Assembly: GCF_021390495.1 (NCBI RefSeq)
Contig: NZ_JAJEJP010000003.1
Span: 310,001-374,000 of the forward strand
DNA from: Paraburkholderia sp. ZP32-5
GTDB taxonomy: Bacteria; Pseudomonadota; Gammaproteobacteria; Burkholderiales; Burkholderiaceae
DNA: 64,000 nt
Direction of reading: 5' to 3'
The position numbers and the translations under genes were made by a program. Positions 1 to 9,733 of this stretch are shown one piece after another; position 1 is the first letter of the stretch, and the number at the start of each line of letters is the position of its first letter. The notes under the pieces were generated by a model. That model saw only the letters and a program-made list of their open reading frames with translations, made no database searches and had not been told where the DNA came from.

Positions 1-232
1 ATCCACCCAGCCCCGGGTGGCTATCGACCCAGTTGTCGGGCAGCGTGACGGGTGCCCAGCCGGTGAGCGGCGGTGTCGGCGAAGCGGATGCGTTGAAGTC
101 GGCGGCGCGCAGCGTCAAATCGATCGCGGCGGTGTCCGCAGCCTGCGCGGCGAAGCTGGAGAACGTGAGCGCTGCGACGAGCGCTGCGGTAAGCATCGTG
201 GTGAACACAGCGGCGAGCGCGGCTTTGCGCAT
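1..232 (-). CDS. N-terminus of a probable 7TMR-DISM sensor histidine kinase (truncated by window edge)
   Basis: An open frame runs leftward from an ATG at 232 to the window edge, about 77 codons. It begins with a basic n-region (MRKAAL), a hydrophobic stretch and an Ala-rich cleavage region (FAAQAADT). Mature residues then include LTGWAPVTLPDNW, which resembles the jelly-roll start of 7TMR-DISM periplasmic domains. It lies 74 bp downstream of a LuxR-type response regulator on the same strand, the order expected for a two-component pair. No kinase domain is visible, so the kinase assignment is inferred from the signal peptide, the Trp/Asn-Trp motif and the neighbour. In-frame GTG codons just upstream could be alternative starts. 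Confidence 0.55.
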   Translation of the reverse strand, partial: MRKAALAAVFTTMLTAALVAALTFSSFAAQAADTAAIDLTLRAADFNASASPTPPLTGWAPVTLPDNWVDSHPGLGG

Positions 233-306
233 CACGCGGCAACGCAGCCAGGCACCGCGCGCGGCACGCGCTGCACAGCCCGCGCGCCGGGCGGGGATCG
301 GGTGCG

Positions 307-978
307 TCAACGGATCATCCCTTTGCGGCGTGCCTCGTTGATCGCCTGCATCCGGTTCGTGACCGCGAGCTTGCTGTAGATGTTCTTCACGTGCGTGGTG
401 ACGGTGTGATGGGAGATCTTCAGTATCGCCGCCGTCTCCGCAACGGTAAAACCGTAGGCGATCTGCTCGAGAATGGCGAATTCGCGCGGCGTCAGATCCT
501 GGATGTCTTTCGCGGCGCGCGGCGGCTTGCGTGCATCCGCAACTGAAGGCGCGAAGCGCTTCAGCAGATGCCGAGCGATCTGCGGCGACAGCGGCGCATC
601 GCCGCTGACCACCAGCAATATCGAACGGGCGAATTCGTCGAGCGTCGTGTCCTTCAGCAGATAGCCGCGCGCGCCGGCCTCGATCGCGCGCACCACGTGC
701 GCTTCGTCGCCGAAGACCGTGCTGACCAGCACCGCCGTTTCCGGCGACGACACCCTCAAACTTTCGATCAGCACGTCGCCATCGCCATCCGGCAGACCGA
801 GATCGATGATCGCGACTTGCGCGTGCAGCTGCGCAAGCGCGGTCTGCGCTTCCGCGATCGTGGTCGCGGTGCCCACCAGCGTGAGCTGCGGATGCGTATC
901 GACCATGCGCTCGAACGCTTCGCGCATCGCGGCATCGTCTTCCACCAGAAATACGCCGACCGGCGCGGTCTCGCTCAT
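307..978 (-). CDS. NarL/FixJ-family response regulator (REC + LuxR HTH)
   Basis: This 223-residue protein is a two-component transcription regulator. The receiver domain occupies about residues 7-120, with the acidic pair at 14-15 (VEDD), the probable phospho-acceptor Asp59 in IIDLGLPDGDG and conserved Lys109 in YLLKD. A LuxR-type HTH follows at about 157-220 (LTPREFAILEQIAYG, then a VTTHVKNIYSKL recognition segment). Length and order are typical of the family. The sensor-kinase start lies just downstream on the same strand. A 32-bp perfect palindrome begins 30 bp upstream of the start codon and could be an operator. Target genes are unknown; the adhesin gene on the other side of the intergenic region is an obvious candidate, by position only. 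Confidence 0.93.
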   Translation of the reverse strand: MSETAPVGVFLVEDDAAMREAFERMVDTHPQLTLVGTATTIAEAQTALAQLHAQVAIIDLGLPDGDGDVLIESLRVSSPETAVLVSTVFGDEAHVVRAIEAGARGYLLKDTTLDEFARSILLVVSGDAPLSPQIARHLLKRFAPSVADARKPPRAAKDIQDLTPREFAILEQIAYGFTVAETAAILKISHHTVTTHVKNIYSKLAVTNRMQAINEARRKGMIR

Positions 979-1528
979 ATCGGTATCGCCGAGAATGGTT
1001 GCGTTATGCGGCCGTAGCCGGCATGCCGGCTACGGCCGCGCGCGTATGGTAACGGATGCGTTGCGACACGACGCAGTTCGCGTTGCAGCCGCGCATCTCT
1101 CCCTTTTTCATGGGATGTGGATTCGTCCCGCGCTGATTACTCTTACGCGCGTTCGGAGTACGCCGGCGTTCAGCCGGCGGCTGCACCACACGAGGGCCAT
1201 CTCACGCTACGGGACTTTGAAACGCCGCAGTCGATTCGTTGGCCCGGGCTGCGCGACATTGGGACAGTTCGGCCTGGCGGCACAGGGGCATCGCTTTCTC
1301 GCGGCTGACCAAGGCGGGCCCGCGAGTTCATCACACCGACCGCGCAGCAATGAGCGGGTAGTCGATTGCCTCGATTCGCCGGCAAAGGCGATGCGGCAAT
1401 TCAAAGACAACATCGACGCTCGCGGTTCAGCCGGATCATCTGAAGCTTCCGTCGTGATCGTCGCCGAACCATAAAAACGAGGCCCGAGAAACAGTCGCCA
1501 CCGGAACCAAACACGGGGAATGTCGCAC
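979..1528. other. Intergenic region between response regulator and autotransporter
   Basis: About 550 bp separate the divergent regulator and autotransporter genes. No convincing gene is seen; the short frames here are mirror frames of GC-rich DNA. It holds the 32-bp palindrome described separately and a 7-bp-stem hairpin at 1161-1179 (CGCCGGC/GCCGGCG) with no T-run. Promoters for both flanking genes should lie here, but no clear -35/-10 pair stands out. Confidence 0.6.
1008..1039. repeat. 32-bp perfect palindrome upstream of response regulator
   Basis: The half-site GCGGCCGTAGCCGGCA is followed immediately by its exact reverse complement, giving 16-bp arms with no spacer. It starts 30 bp upstream of the regulator's ATG. 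There is no T-tract on either side, so it is not a typical intrinsic terminator. It could be an operator, a cruciform-forming element or a member of a dispersed REP-like family. Confidence 0.8.
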
Positions 1529-4500
1529 ATGAATCGCAGCTATCGCATTGTCTTCAATGCACGAGTCGGGGTATGGCAGGTGGTGTCCGAGCTTGCGATG
1601 GGCCGCGGAAAAAACAGACGGGCCGCGCATCGGCTGCTGCTGGCGGGGTGGCTCGGCGTTGCCGCGCTGACGGCCTCTGCGTTTGCCACGCCAGCGCTCG
1701 CTGACGACAACCTGCTGGTGGGCACGGGTGGCAATGGCGGCGCCGCAAACATCTTCGGAGGCGGGGGCGGCGGCGGGATTGGCGGTGGCGGCGGCGGCGG
1801 CGGCGGCGGCTACAGTGGCGGCGGCGGGGGCGGCATCACCGGTGGGAATGGCGGCAGTAGCGCCAGCCTCGGTGTCTTCGGTGGCGCCGGTGGTGCCGGC
1901 GGCGGTGATGCGACGGGTGGCGCAGGCGGCAGTCAGGGCGGTGGCCAGGGAGGGCTGGGCGGAGGAGGAGCAAGCGGCATCGGCGGCGCAGCCGGCGGCG
2001 GTGGTGGCGCGCTGGGCGGCGCCGGTGGTAGTGGGGCCTGCGAGAACTGTGACGGAGGTGCGGCCGGGGTCCTGCCGTCTGGTTCGGGTGCGACTGGCGA
2101 GGCTGGCACTGTTCCCGGCTCTGGCGGTGCCGGCAGTAGTTACGGTGGTGGCGGAGGCGGTGGCAACAGTTTCGGCGGCGGCGGCGGTGGTGGCAGCGTG
2201 GTCGACGGTAGTGGTAACGCCATTTCCGGCCAGACAAGTGGTGCCGGTGCGGCCGCTCAGACTAGTCTCGTGCTCGGGACCAGTGTCACTTACGGCTATG
2301 TCGGCGTTGGCGGCGGTGGTGGTGGTGGTGGCAACAACGCGAGTGGCAGCGGGAGCGCAGGCAGTTTGAGCGTAACCGGCGCAACCCTGACCGTAGACGA
2401 CTCCATGCTGGTCGGCGGAGGCGGCGGTGGCGGTAGTATCGGTTCCAAGGGCGGCAATGGAGGGGCTGGCACGCTGACCCTGCAAAATGCCGTGCTATCC
2501 GTGGCCGGCACCCTGCTCATTGGCGGCAGTGGCGGCGGTTCCAGTGCCGACTCGTTCGAACTTGGCGGCAATGGAGGGGCGGGTACCGTCAGCGTGGACG
2601 CAAGCTCCACGATCGATATCGGCGCTGGTGGCGCGCTGATTCTGGGGGGCGCGAACGGCGGAACTCTCGATCCCTCCACTGGCAGCGGTGCCGGTGGCGC
2701 GGGCATCCTCAACCTCGGCGGCACGCTGAACCTCGGTTCCGGCGCTACTGCCGTCATCAACGCGGGCAGCACGCTCAATCTCGGCGATGCGATCCCCGGC
2801 GACACATCGTCGGGCGGCATCAATGGAGCGAGCCTCACGAACAACGGCACGCTGAATTTCAACCAGAGCGGTACCACCAACCTCGCCATCTCCATCGGCG
2901 GTGGCGGCACGATCAGGCAGAGCGGGAACGGCACCACCGTGCTCGCCGCCGACAACAGTTTCAGCGGCGCCGTCACCATCACAAACGGGACGCTGCAGGT
3001 CGGCAATGGCGATGCCAGCGGCACGCTGGGAACCGGCGTGGTCACCGACAACGCCACGCTGACGTTCGACCGCTCCGGCAGCCTGACGGTCGGCAATGTG
3101 ATCGGCGGCTCCGGCAGCGTCTTGCTGGACGGCACCGGCACCACGACGTTGACGGGAGCCAATACCTACAGCGGTGGCACGACCCTCCAGTCTGGCGGTC
3201 TCGTGATCGGCAACAATAAGGCGCTCGGCACCGGGATGCTGACGGTCAGCGGCCGGGCCACGCTCGACAGCAGCGTCGCTGCCGAGCTGACCAACAGCAT
3301 CGGGATTGGTCTGGGCCTGACGGTCGCGGGTAGTCATGATCTGACACTCGACGGCGAACTCAGCGGCGCTGGGGGCCTTAGCAAAACGGGCGCAGCTACC
3401 CTGACGCTAACCGGCGCGGCCGCATACCTCGGCAATACGACGATCATCGGCGGCACGCTCGCGCTGGCGGGCAGCGGCAGCTTTGTGTGGGACGACACCG
3501 TGGTCAACGTCGCAGGCGCGAACGCGACACTGGACATCAGCCACGCGAACGCCAGCCAGACGATCGGCTCGCTGTCCGGAGTGGCGGGCAGCGCGATCAC
3601 GCTCGGCGGTAACTCGCTGACCATCGGCGGTACGGCGAACGAGACCTTCGCGGGGACAATCAGCAGTACCGCTGGCGGCGGCCTCTTCAAGCAGGGCACG
3701 GGTATCGAGACGCTGAGCGGCGCGAACACCTACTCCGGTGGCACGACGCTCGCGGCGGGCGGTCTCGTGGTCGGCAACGATTCGGCGCTCGGCACTGGCA
3801 CGTTGATGACGGGGAACCTCGCCACCACACTCGACAGCACCACCGCCATCGAACTCGCCAACCAGATCACGCTGAAGGCGGGCCTCACGGTCACTGGCAC
3901 CCACGATCTGACACTCGACGGCGCGATCTCCGGCACCGGCAGTCTCACCAAAAACGGCGCGGCCACGCTGACGCTGAAGGGAGCGAGCGATTACTTTGGC
4001 GCCACCACAATCAACGGCGGCACGCTGGCGCTAACGGGCACGGGGAGCCTCGCGGTGGACGCAGCGGTCAATGTCGCAAGCGCGACTTTCGACATCAGCC
4101 ACTCGAGCGGTAGCCAGACGATCGGCTCACTGTCCGGCGTGACCGGCAGTTCGGTAACGCTCGGCGGCAATTCGCTGACCTTCGGCGACGGGACGGATCA
4201 GACCTTCGCGGGCACGATCAGCGATACCGGCGGCGGCGCGCTGGTCAAGCAGGGCCCCGGTAGCGAGACGCTGACCGGCGCGAACACCTACACCGGTGGT
4301 ACGACGCTCCGCGCGGGCGGTCTGCTGGTCGGCAACAACACCGCACTCGGCAGCGGGGCGCTGACGGTGAGCGGCACCGCCACGCTCGGCAGTACCACCG
4401 CTATCGAGCTGGCTAACGGCATCGTGCTGGACGCGGGACTTACGGTGGACTGCAGCAACCAGCTGACACTCGACGGCACAATTTCAGGCGACGGCGGCCT

Positions 4501-7500
4501 GACCAAAAACGGCACGGCGACCCTCACGCTGAAAGGGGCGAGCGCGTATAGCGGCGCCATGACGATCAACTCGGGCACGCTATCACTGATGAGCAGCGGC
4601 AACCTCACAGGCGCCAGCGCAGTCGATATCGCCGGCGGCCACGCGACGCTCGACATCAGCCACGCGGCCGGCCCCCAGCTGATCGGCTCGCTGTCCGGCG
4701 TAGCCAGCAGTTCACTCACGCTCGGCGGCAATTCGCTGACCTTCGGCGATACCTCGATCGAGACGTTCGCCGGCACGATCAGCGGCACGGCCACCGCGGC
4801 CCTCGTCAAACAGGGCTCGGGTATCGAGACACTGACTGGCTCGAACACATACGGCGGCGGCACGACGCTCGAAGCGGGCGGTCTCGTGGTCGGCAGCGCT
4901 ACGGCGCTCGGCAGCGGCACGCTGACCGTAACCGGTGCCGCCGCGTTCGACAGCAGCACGGCCGTCGAGCTGGCCAACAAGATCCAGCTGAACGCGGGCC
5001 TCACGGTCATGGGCAACGAAGACCTGACGCTCGATGGCGCAATCACCGGCACCGGCAGCCTCATCAAAAACGGCACGGCCACGCTCACGCTGAAGGGGGC
5101 GAACGCGTACAGCGGCGCCACGACAATCGAGGCCGGCACGCTCGCGCTCGCGGACAACGGCAGTCTCGCCGCTACCAGCGCGGTCGATTTCGTCAATACG
5201 GGCGCGACATTCGACATCAGCCATTCGAGCGCCGGCCAGACGATCGGCTCTGTAACGGGTGTGGCAGGCAGCGCGATCACGCTCGGCGCGAACACGTTGA
5301 CCTTCGGCGATGCGTCGGACCAGATCTTCGCGGGCACGATCAGCGATACCGGCGGCGGTGGCCTGATCAAGCAGGGCGCGGGCATCGAGACATTGACCGG
5401 CACAAACACCTACAGCGGCGGCACGACGCTCGAAGCGGGCGGTCTCATAGTCGGCAACGACAAAGCGCTCGGCACCGGCGCGCTGACGGTAAGTGGCGCC
5501 GCCACGCTCGACAGCAACACCGCCACGGAACTGGTCAACGACATCGCGTTAAACGCAGCCCTCACGGTTACCGGCAGCCACGACCTGACGCTCGATGGCG
5601 CGATGTCCGGCACCGGTAGCCTGACCAAGAACGGCGCGGCAACGCTGACTCTGAACGGCCACAACGACTACAGCGGCGGCACGCAGGTGAGCGCCGGTAC
5701 GCTCGCGCTGGGCGCACACGCGAGCCTAGACGCAAGCGGCATCGTCAACGTCGCGGACGGGGCGACCTTCGATCTCTCGGCGGGCGGCGGCACGCAGGTA
5801 TTCGGTACGCTGACCGGCGGTGGCACCGTGACGCTCGGCGCGGACGTGCTGACGATTGGCGATGTGACCGACGGCACTTTCACCGGATCGATCGGCGGTG
5901 GCGGCAGTCTCGTGAAGGTCGGCAGCGGCACCGAGACACTGACCGGCGCGAACACCTACACGGGCGGCACGGCAATCGACGCCGGCACGCTGGCGCTTGG
6001 CACCGGCGGCAGTCTCGCGATGAGTGGTAGCCTCGCACTGAACGGCACCAGTTCGAGCTTCGATATCAGCCACTCCGGCGCGAACCAGACGATCGGCGCG
6101 TTCTCGGGCGTAATGGGCAGCACGGTGACGCTGGGCAGCAATTCACTGAGCTTTGGCGATCAGACGGATCAGGCCTTCGGTGGCACGATCAGCGGCGGCG
6201 GTGCTGTCGTAAAGAGCGGCACCGGCACCGAAACACTGACCGGCGCGAACAGCTATATCGGTGGCACGACGATCAACGCGGGCACGCTGGCGCTCGGCAC
6301 CGGCGGCAGCCTCGCCGCGGGCGGCGCGGTCAACCTCGCCGGCGCGAACACCGGTTTCAGCATCAACGATGCGGGCAGCAACCAGACGATCGGTTCGCTC
6401 GCGGGTGTCGCAGGCAGCAAGGTTACGCTCGGCGGCAACTCGCTGACGGTTGGCGACGGCTCGAACCAGACCTTCGCCGGCACGATCGGCGGCAGCGGAG
6501 GTATCGTCAAGCAGGGTACCGGCACCGAAACGTTGACCGGCGCGAACACGTACAGCGGCGGCACGACGCTCGCGGCTGGCGGTCTCGTGGTCGGCAACAA
6601 CAAGGCGCTCGGCACCGGCACGCTGACGGTGAGCGGTACTGCGACGCTCGACAGCAGCACCGCCACCGAACTGGCCAACGACATCGTGCTGAACGCCGGC
6701 CTCACGGTCGCGGGCACACACGACCTGACGATCGACGGCACGATCAGCGGCACCGGCAGCCTGACCAAGGACGGCTCGGCCACCCTTACTCTGAACGGCA
6801 ACAACAGATACAGCGGCGGCACGCAGGTGAACGCCGGCACGCTCGCGCTGGGCGCCCACGCGAGCCTCGACGCGAGCGGCATCGTCGACGTCGCGGATGG
6901 CGCGACCTTCGACCTGTCGGCCGGCGGCGGCAAGCAGGTATTCGGCACGCTGACCGGCGGCGGCGCCGTGGACCTCGGCGCGAACGTGCTGCAGGTGGGC
7001 GATACCGGCGACGGTACCTTCACCGGCGCGATCGGCGGCAGCGGCAGCGTCGTGAAGGTCGGTACGGGCACCGAGACGCTGACCGGCGCGAACACCTATA
7101 CCGGTGGCACGGCAATCGACGCCGGCACGCTGGCACTCGGCACCGGGGGCAGTCTCGCGGCAAGCGGCAGCCTCGCATTGAACGGCACCACTTCGAGCTT
7201 CGACATCAGTCACTCGGGCGCGGACCAGACGATCGGTGCGCTCTCGGGCGTGGCGGGCAGCGCGGTGACGCTCGGCGGTCATTCGCTGACCTTCGGCGAC
7301 CAGACGGACCAGACTTTCAGTGGCACGATCGGCGGCGCGGGCGGCCTCGTCAAGCAGGGTAACGGCATCGAGACGCTGAGCGGCACGAACACCTATACCG
7401 GCGGCACGACGATCGCGGCCGGCACGCTCGCATTGAAGGGTAGCGGCAGCCTTGCCACGGGCAGCGCGGTCAATGTGGCCGGCGCGGGCGCGGCATTCGA

Positions 7501-9727
7501 CATCAGCGGCGCGACGGGTGGCCAGACGATCGGCGCGCTGTCGGGCGTGGCGGGCAGCAGCATCGCGCTCGGTGCAAACACGCTGGCCTTTGGCGATATG
7601 ACGGATCAGACCTTCGCGGGCGTCATCAACGGCAGCGGCGGTCTCGTCAAGCAGGGCACCGGCACCGAGACGCTGAGCGGCACGAACACCTACACCGGCA
7701 CCACGACGATCGACGTCGGCACGATTGCACTGGCGGGCGCAGGCACGCTGTCGGCATCGAGCGATGTGAGTCTCGCGAATACGGGCACACGCCTCGACGT
7801 GAGCGCCGCGAGCGGCACGCCGGTCATCGGCGCGCTGAACGGCGTGGTCGGCTCGACCGTGACGCTCGGCGCGAGCACGCTGACGCTCGGCAGCCGGAAC
7901 GACGGCACGTTCGACGGCACGATCAGCGGCACCGGCGGGCTCGTGAAGAACGGCGCGGGCACCGAGACACTGAGCGCGGCGAACGCCTACACCGGCGTGA
8001 CCACGATCAACGCCGGCACGCTGGCGCTATCGGGTGCGGGCAGCATTGCGCAATCGGGCGGTGTCGTCGCGAACGGCACCTTCGATATCTCGAACACGAC
8101 GAATGGCGCGTCTATCGCGAACCTGAGCGGCACAGGCGCCGTGAACCTCGGCAGCCGCACGCTGACGATGACCGGCGCGACCGGCGCGAGCAGCACGTTC
8201 AGCGGCACCGTCACGGGCAGCGGCACGCTGATCAAGCAGGGCAACGGCACGTTCGTGCTCGACGGCGACGGTGCGGCGTTCACCGGCACGACCGAAGTGT
8301 CAGGCGGCCTGGTGGAAGTCGGCGACGCCGGCAGTCCGCAGGCTGCGCTCGGCGGCAGCGTCGCGGTCGACACAGGTGGCACGCTGCGTGGCCATGGCAC
8401 TGTGCTCGGCAACGTCGGCAACAGCGGCACGGTTGCACCGGGCGGCTCGATCGGCACGCTGACGATCGGGGGCAACTACACGCAGACAAACGGCGCGACG
8501 CTGGCTATCGAAGTCAGTCCCACGACTGCTTCGCAGCTGAAGGTCAACGGCAGCGCGACGCTGCATGGCGTGCTGGCGATTACCTACGATCCGGGCACGT
8601 ATACGGCGACCCAGTACACGCTGGTATCGGCTGGCCAGGGTGTCAGCGGCGCGTTCGACGGGACCAGCAGCACAGGCGCATCGAACCTCGGCACGCTGAC
8701 GCCATCGCTTGCGTATGGCGCGAATGCGGTGTCGCTGGTGCTGGCCGCAGCACAGACGGGGCAAACGGGGGGAACCGTGCCGCCGCTCGTCGTCGCGCCG
8801 GTCGACACCAGCATCTATACGGCGCTGGGCACCGCTGCCGTGCTCGGCGCGCAATCGCAGGGCGCCGCCGTGCTCGAACGGCTCGGACAGGCATCGGATG
8901 CGACCGCCGCTACACCGTCGGGCTGGGTCACCGCGACCGGCAACCAGACGAAGGTGGGCGGCACCGGTAACACGCCCGGCTTCCAGTCAAACCGCTACGG
9001 ATTCCTCGCCGGGCTCGAGCGCCGATATGGCGAGACCACGGCGGGCATCGCGGTGGGCTACGACCATGCGGACATCGACGAATCGGGAACGGGCGATTCG
9101 GGCACGACCGACACGCTGCGCGCGGCACTCTACGGCAGCCGTTTCGCCGGCCCGGTCAATCTCGCCGCAACGCTCGGCGCGGGCCTCGACTTCCTGTCGC
9201 AGAAGCGGTCATTCGGCGCGACCGATGCAGCCGAAGGCGACCACATGGGCCAGGAGTTCAACGTCGGCGGCCAGGCGAGTTTGCCGATGACGTTCGGCCG
9301 CGTGACGCTGACGCCGCGCATCGGTCTACGCTACGCGTACTTCCACACGAACGGCTTCGGCGAAAGCGGCGCTGGCGGCGAGGACCTGAACGTCGGCACG
9401 GACAACGTGCGCAGTCTGCAGCCGTACGCGCAACTGACGATGGATCGCGCGTTCGGCGATGCGCTGAGGCCGGTGAACGTCGAGGTGCGAGTCGGTTACG
9501 CGCACGAACTGCTCGACGGCAATCGTGCGATCAGCGTGAGCACGCAGGACGGCACGCTGTTCACGGCGCCGGGCACCAGCCTGCCGCGCGGTTACCTGAC
9601 GGCGGGCGCCGGCATCACGATGCAGCCGAAGAAGAACCTGAACGTATCGATCAGCTACGACGCGCTGATCAACACGACGCACGCATCGGCGCAGCAGGCC
9701 AGCGTGCATGTTGGGTACAGCTTCTGA
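1529..9727 (+). CDS. Giant ESPR-type autotransporter adhesin with PATR repeats (type Va secretion)
   Basis: About 2,732 residues, a predicted surface adhesin that exports itself through a C-terminal barrel. The N-terminus MNRSYRIVFNARVGVWQVVSE is an extended signal peptide region, followed by a hydrophobic core and cleavage near PALADD. This favours the ATG at 1529 over the in-frame ATG at 1520, and a GGGGA lies 9 bp upstream of 1529. Residues about 65-270 are extremely Gly-rich. Residues about 415-2240 are autotransporter-associated beta-strand repeats of the LVKQGTGTETLTGANTYTGGTT type. The last 270 residues or so form the autotransporter beta-domain and end in the canonical terminal Phe (VGYSF). 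It stands alone and is followed by a terminator. Ligand specificity cannot be read from the sequence. Confidence 0.95.
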   Translation: MNRSYRIVFNARVGVWQVVSELAMGRGKNRRAAHRLLLAGWLGVAALTASAFATPALADDNLLVGTGGNGGAANIFGGGGGGGIGGGGGGGGGGYSGGGGGGITGGNGGSSASLGVFGGAGGAGGGDATGGAGGSQGGGQGGLGGGGASGIGGAAGGGGGALGGAGGSGACENCDGGAAGVLPSGSGATGEAGTVPGSGGAGSSYGGGGGGGNSFGGGGGGGSVVDGSGNAISGQTSGAGAAAQTSLVLGTSVTYGYVGVGGGGGGGGNNASGSGSAGSLSVTGATLTVDDSMLVGGGGGGGSIGSKGGNGGAGTLTLQNAVLSVAGTLLIGGSGGGSSADSFELGGNGGAGTVSVDASSTIDIGAGGALILGGANGGTLDPSTGSGAGGAGILNLGGTLNLGSGATAVINAGSTLNLGDAIPGDTSSGGINGASLTNNGTLNFNQSGTTNLAISIGGGGTIRQSGNGTTVLAADNSFSGAVTITNGTLQVGNGDASGTLGTGVVTDNATLTFDRSGSLTVGNVIGGSGSVLLDGTGTTTLTGANTYSGGTTLQSGGLVIGNNKALGTGMLTVSGRATLDSSVAAELTNSIGIGLGLTVAGSHDLTLDGELSGAGGLSKTGAATLTLTGAAAYLGNTTIIGGTLALAGSGSFVWDDTVVNVAGANATLDISHANASQTIGSLSGVAGSAITLGGNSLTIGGTANETFAGTISSTAGGGLFKQGTGIETLSGANTYSGGTTLAAGGLVVGNDSALGTGTLMTGNLATTLDSTTAIELANQITLKAGLTVTGTHDLTLDGAISGTGSLTKNGAATLTLKGASDYFGATTINGGTLALTGTGSLAVDAAVNVASATFDISHSSGSQTIGSLSGVTGSSVTLGGNSLTFGDGTDQTFAGTISDTGGGALVKQGPGSETLTGANTYTGGTTLRAGGLLVGNNTALGSGALTVSGTATLGSTTAIELANGIVLDAGLTVDCSNQLTLDGTISGDGGLTKNGTATLTLKGASAYSGAMTINSGTLSLMSSGNLTGASAVDIAGGHATLDISHAAGPQLIGSLSGVASSSLTLGGNSLTFGDTSIETFAGTISGTATAALVKQGSGIETLTGSNTYGGGTTLEAGGLVVGSATALGSGTLTVTGAAAFDSSTAVELANKIQLNAGLTVMGNEDLTLDGAITGTGSLIKNGTATLTLKGANAYSGATTIEAGTLALADNGSLAATSAVDFVNTGATFDISHSSAGQTIGSVTGVAGSAITLGANTLTFGDASDQIFAGTISDTGGGGLIKQGAGIETLTGTNTYSGGTTLEAGGLIVGNDKALGTGALTVSGAATLDSNTATELVNDIALNAALTVTGSHDLTLDGAMSGTGSLTKNGAATLTLNGHNDYSGGTQVSAGTLALGAHASLDASGIVNVADGATFDLSAGGGTQVFGTLTGGGTVTLGADVLTIGDVTDGTFTGSIGGGGSLVKVGSGTETLTGANTYTGGTAIDAGTLALGTGGSLAMSGSLALNGTSSSFDISHSGANQTIGAFSGVMGSTVTLGSNSLSFGDQTDQAFGGTISGGGAVVKSGTGTETLTGANSYIGGTTINAGTLALGTGGSLAAGGAVNLAGANTGFSINDAGSNQTIGSLAGVAGSKVTLGGNSLTVGDGSNQTFAGTIGGSGGIVKQGTGTETLTGANTYSGGTTLAAGGLVVGNNKALGTGTLTVSGTATLDSSTATELANDIVLNAGLTVAGTHDLTIDGTISGTGSLTKDGSATLTLNGNNRYSGGTQVNAGTLALGAHASLDASGIVDVADGATFDLSAGGGKQVFGTLTGGGAVDLGANVLQVGDTGDGTFTGAIGGSGSVVKVGTGTETLTGANTYTGGTAIDAGTLALGTGGSLAASGSLALNGTTSSFDISHSGADQTIGALSGVAGSAVTLGGHSLTFGDQTDQTFSGTIGGAGGLVKQGNGIETLSGTNTYTGGTTIAAGTLALKGSGSLATGSAVNVAGAGAAFDISGATGGQTIGALSGVAGSSIALGANTLAFGDMTDQTFAGVINGSGGLVKQGTGTETLSGTNTYTGTTTIDVGTIALAGAGTLSASSDVSLANTGTRLDVSAASGTPVIGALNGVVGSTVTLGASTLTLGSRNDGTFDGTISGTGGLVKNGAGTETLSAANAYTGVTTINAGTLALSGAGSIAQSGGVVANGTFDISNTTNGASIANLSGTGAVNLGSRTLTMTGATGASSTFSGTVTGSGTLIKQGNGTFVLDGDGAAFTGTTEVSGGLVEVGDAGSPQAALGGSVAVDTGGTLRGHGTVLGNVGNSGTVAPGGSIGTLTIGGNYTQTNGATLAIEVSPTTASQLKVNGSATLHGVLAITYDPGTYTATQYTLVSAGQGVSGAFDGTSSTGASNLGTLTPSLAYGANAVSLVLAAAQTGQTGGTVPPLVVAPVDTSIYTALGTAAVLGAQSQGAAVLERLGQASDATAATPSGWVTATGNQTKVGGTGNTPGFQSNRYGFLAGLERRYGETTAGIAVGYDHADIDESGTGDSGTTDTLRAALYGSRFAGPVNLAATLGAGLDFLSQKRSFGATDAAEGDHMGQEFNVGGQASLPMTFGRVTLTPRIGLRYAYFHTNGFGESGAGGEDLNVGTDNVRSLQPYAQLTMDRAFGDALRPVNVEVRVGYAHELLDGNRAISVSTQDGTLFTAPGTSLPRGYLTAGAGITMQPKKNLNVSISYDALINTTHASAQQASVHVGYSF
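1718..2345 (+). repeat. Gly-rich coding tract of the autotransporter
   Basis: Runs of GGN codons encode Gly4-Gly9 tracts broken by Ala, Ser, Asn or Tyr, similar in look to PE_PGRS or plant glycine-rich proteins. The sequence is low complexity and prone to slippage and misassembly. It lies directly after the signal peptide, so it would be the most distal part of the displayed passenger. Confidence 0.85.
3155..5640 (+). repeat. Tandem 186-188-codon modules in the autotransporter passenger
   Basis: Taking the codons after the GG in the GG(L)(V/I/L)(V/I)G motif as reference, copies start at 3200, 3764, 4322, 4883 and 5444. The spacings are 564, 558, 561 and 561 bp. Each module carries the same order of elements: LTGANTYSGGTTL, GGLVVGN, LDSSTAIELAN, LTVTGTHDLTLDG, GSLTKNGAATLTL, DISHSSGSQTIGSLSGV, and an FAGTIS segment. 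Copies are diverged but co-linear. Confidence 0.85.
5401..7680 (+). repeat. Two-copy 1,140-bp in-register duplication inside the autotransporter
   Basis: Positions 5401-6540 align with 6541-7680 at a constant offset of 1,140 bp (380 codons), and I see no gap anywhere along it. Examples are SGGTQVxAGTLALGAHASLDASGIV at about 5670 and 6810, and DISHSGAxQTIGAxSGV at about 6063 and 7203. The copies differ by many substitutions, so the duplication is not recent, but the frame and length are preserved. Confidence 0.85.
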
Positions 9728-9733
9728 TTGCTT

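Noticed and set aside
1161..1179. GC-rich hairpin in the adhesin upstream region
   Set aside because: A short stem with no T-run and no relation to a gene end; likely chance in GC-rich DNA.
2296..8475. Several long Pro/Val/Ala-rich frames on the minus strand under the autotransporter
   Set aside because: They are mirror frames of the repetitive Gly/Thr/Ser coding sequence and repeat with the same period; none has a start site or family signature.
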